This document shows positions 4,960-6,213 of a DNA stretch of 6,213 bases, piece after piece. Where the stretch lies: NCBI GenBank assembly GCA_947497635.1, contig CANMHZ010000077.1, forward strand, positions 1 to 6,213, in the 5' to 3' direction. Origin of the DNA: Helicobacteraceae bacterium. Lineage in GTDB: Bacteria > Campylobacterota > Campylobacteria > Campylobacterales > Sulfurimonadaceae. Numbering within the stretch: position 1 is the stretch's first letter; each line of letters begins with the position of its first letter. The position numbers and the translations under genes are program-made. Below the pieces are notes generated by a model. It had not been told where the DNA came from. It made no database searches and saw nothing but the letters and a program-made list of their open reading frames with translations.

Positions 4960-6213
4960 ATCTAAGCTTACTTTTTCCTGCATATAGCGAGAAGTTGAGT
5001 CCCCAAATCCGTGCGCGGTTGGATGCTGATTTTATAAAATCTGATAAGTTTATGCTTATTATTGGCGTATTGGCTTTTTTGGGTGTTTCGTTTATTACCT
5101 CAATTCGATATTCGACTTATCAGTTTGGAATCCTTAATGGGGCGTTAGCGCTTGGGCTTATGGTGATTGCTTATTTGGGATTTAAAGGGACAGTAATCGG
5201 GCGAATTGTTATTGCGCTTGGTCTTTCTATTTTTCCGATGATTATGATTCAGCAGCAATTAGGAATGATTGAAATGCACTTTGCCCTTTTCTTTATGGCA
5301 GCATTTCTAGCAATTTATAAGGATATTATCCCTATATTAGTTGCGACAGTAGCCGTGGCATTTCATCATATTCTTTTCTTTATTCTTCAGCTCAATCATA
5401 CGTCAATGTTTGGTGTGGATGTTATTGTATTTTCAAGCGGATGCGATGTTTGGATTTTAGCGACTCATATTATTATGTTTGCAATTCAAGTAGTTGGGCT
5501 TGTTTATATTATTGTGACAACAACGCATCAGTTTATCAAAAGTAGTGAGCTTCAAATTCAAGCCGATGAGAATGTCAAAGAGCTTGAAAGAGGAATCAAA
5601 GAAGATGCGCAAATGGTGAATGAAGCCGTTAGTATTGCAGCTGAGATTTCTAAAGGGGTGATAGAGCGTACTTTGGTTTCTACCCCTTCCAATATACAAC
5701 TTAGAGAGCTTCGTGAAGTCTTTAACAGTATGTTAGTTGCGTTGCGTCAAATGGTAGGAAAAGACCTTCAAGAGATTACCCATGTAGTTGAATCGTACGG
5801 TAAATTTGATTTTACGAAGCGTATTGGTCAAAGCAGCGGAAAAATTGAGCAGTTGGTCAATAAGCTAGGGGATGATATTAGCATGATGTTGCAAACGAGT
5901 TTGTCGAATGGAACTTCTATGGACGAAAGTGCACAACGTTTGAAAAGTAATGTTGCTCAATTGTCTCACTCCGCACAAATGCAAGCAGAGGGTATTCAAA
6001 AAACTTCACAGCAAGTAGAACGTATGACGCAAAGCGTTGGAGAGGTTCTTCAAAGAACGCAAGAAGTAGGTCGACAGTCTGAGAATATCAAAATGATTAT
6101 TACGGTAATTGGTGATATTGCGGATCAAACCAATCTTTTGGCACTTAATGCAGCTATCGAAGCCGCACGTGCGGGTGAGCATGGACGCGGATTTGCCGTT
6201 GTTGCGGATGAAG
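4956..6213 (+). CDS. Methyl-accepting chemotaxis protein with six-helix membrane sensor (3' end outside window)
   Basis: The frame stays open from ATG 4956 to the window edge (419 complete codons). AGGAG (4944-4948) lies seven bases upstream, and the ATG overlaps the SCO gene stop (ATGA). The output half is clear: a coiled-coil methylation and signalling region from about 320, ending in the near-invariant receptor tip DIADQTNLLALNAAIEAARA (387-406) and GRGFAVVADE, which binds CheA/CheW. The return helix is cut off. The input half has no periplasmic ligand domain. It shows about six hydrophobic segments (roughly 33-50, 57-75, 79-99, 107-121, 124-145, 163-188) with histidines at or in the membrane: His108 in IEMHF, His137-His138 in AFHHILFF, His148 and His171. 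This resembles an 'IEMHF...HH' sensor arrangement I recall from other receptors. A linker near 278-312 (YGKFDFTKRI...) looks HAMP-derived. The stimulus is unknown. Confidence 0.95.
   Translation, partial: MNLSLLFPAYSEKLSPQIRARLDADFIKSDKFMLIIGVLAFLGVSFITSIRYSTYQFGILNGALALGLMVIAYLGFKGTVIGRIVIALGLSIFPMIMIQQQLGMIEMHFALFFMAAFLAIYKDIIPILVATVAVAFHHILFFILQLNHTSMFGVDVIVFSSGCDVWILATHIIMFAIQVVGLVYIIVTTTHQFIKSSELQIQADENVKELERGIKEDAQMVNEAVSIAAEISKGVIERTLVSTPSNIQLRELREVFNSMLVALRQMVGKDLQEITHVVESYGKFDFTKRIGQSSGKIEQLVNKLGDDISMMLQTSLSNGTSMDESAQRLKSNVAQLSHSAQMQAEGIQKTSQQVERMTQSVGEVLQRTQEVGRQSENIKMIITVIGDIADQTNLLALNAAIEAARAGEHGRGFAVVADE

Noticed and set aside
5457..5699. Minus-strand open frame of 80 codons.
   Set aside because: It is antisense to the chemoreceptor membrane and linker region, with no ribosome binding site or family resemblance.
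1..6213. CRISPR arrays, tRNA or rRNA genes, insertion sequences, attachment sites.
   Set aside because: No regularly spaced repeats, cloverleaf-like sequence, transposase or terminal inverted repeats were seen. Coding density leaves only one gap, of about 85 bases.

Overview
The window fits a chromosome of a Campylobacterota bacterium (formerly Epsilonproteobacteria), most likely a free-living Sulfurimonas/Sulfuricurvum-like lineage. The lineage call is inferred from three things: the form of the tRNA1(Val)-methyltransferase-like protein (N-terminal YQPNNGYCYNSDS motif), the YkgJ-type cysteine-cluster protein, and densely packed unrelated genes joined by 4-base overlaps. No 16S rRNA or other decisive marker is present.

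Left part (1-1197): the end of a restriction-modification module. It opens inside the 3' end of a gene whose product resembles a DUF3883-type (NO VEIN C-terminal) domain, probably the nuclease partner. This is followed, with an ATGA overlap, by a complete C5-cytosine DNA methyltransferase carrying all the diagnostic motifs. The stretch is visibly more AT-rich than what follows and looks like an acquired accessory block.

Junction (1198-1282): a short AT-rich gap holding a perfect TATAAT -10 box. This is probably the promoter of the downstream operon.

Right part (1283-6213): six same-strand genes, each starting inside the stop codon of the one before. They are a TrmN6-like tRNA adenine methyltransferase, a YkgJ-family cysteine-cluster protein, an exported TPR protein of unknown function, TrpC (indole-3-glycerol phosphate synthase), a membrane-anchored SCO1/SenC-like thioredoxin-fold protein, and a methyl-accepting chemotaxis protein with an unusual six-helix, histidine-bearing membrane sensor. 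The chemoreceptor runs off the right edge.

The operon joins tRNA modification, tryptophan synthesis, copper/thiol chemistry and chemotaxis. The shared transcript is well supported by the overlaps, but a shared function is not evident. The most interesting items are the R-then-M coupled R-M module placed just ahead of a housekeeping operon, the membrane-embedded His-rich chemoreceptor input domain, and the SCO-chemoreceptor pairing. No CRISPR array, tRNA, rRNA or insertion sequence was seen.
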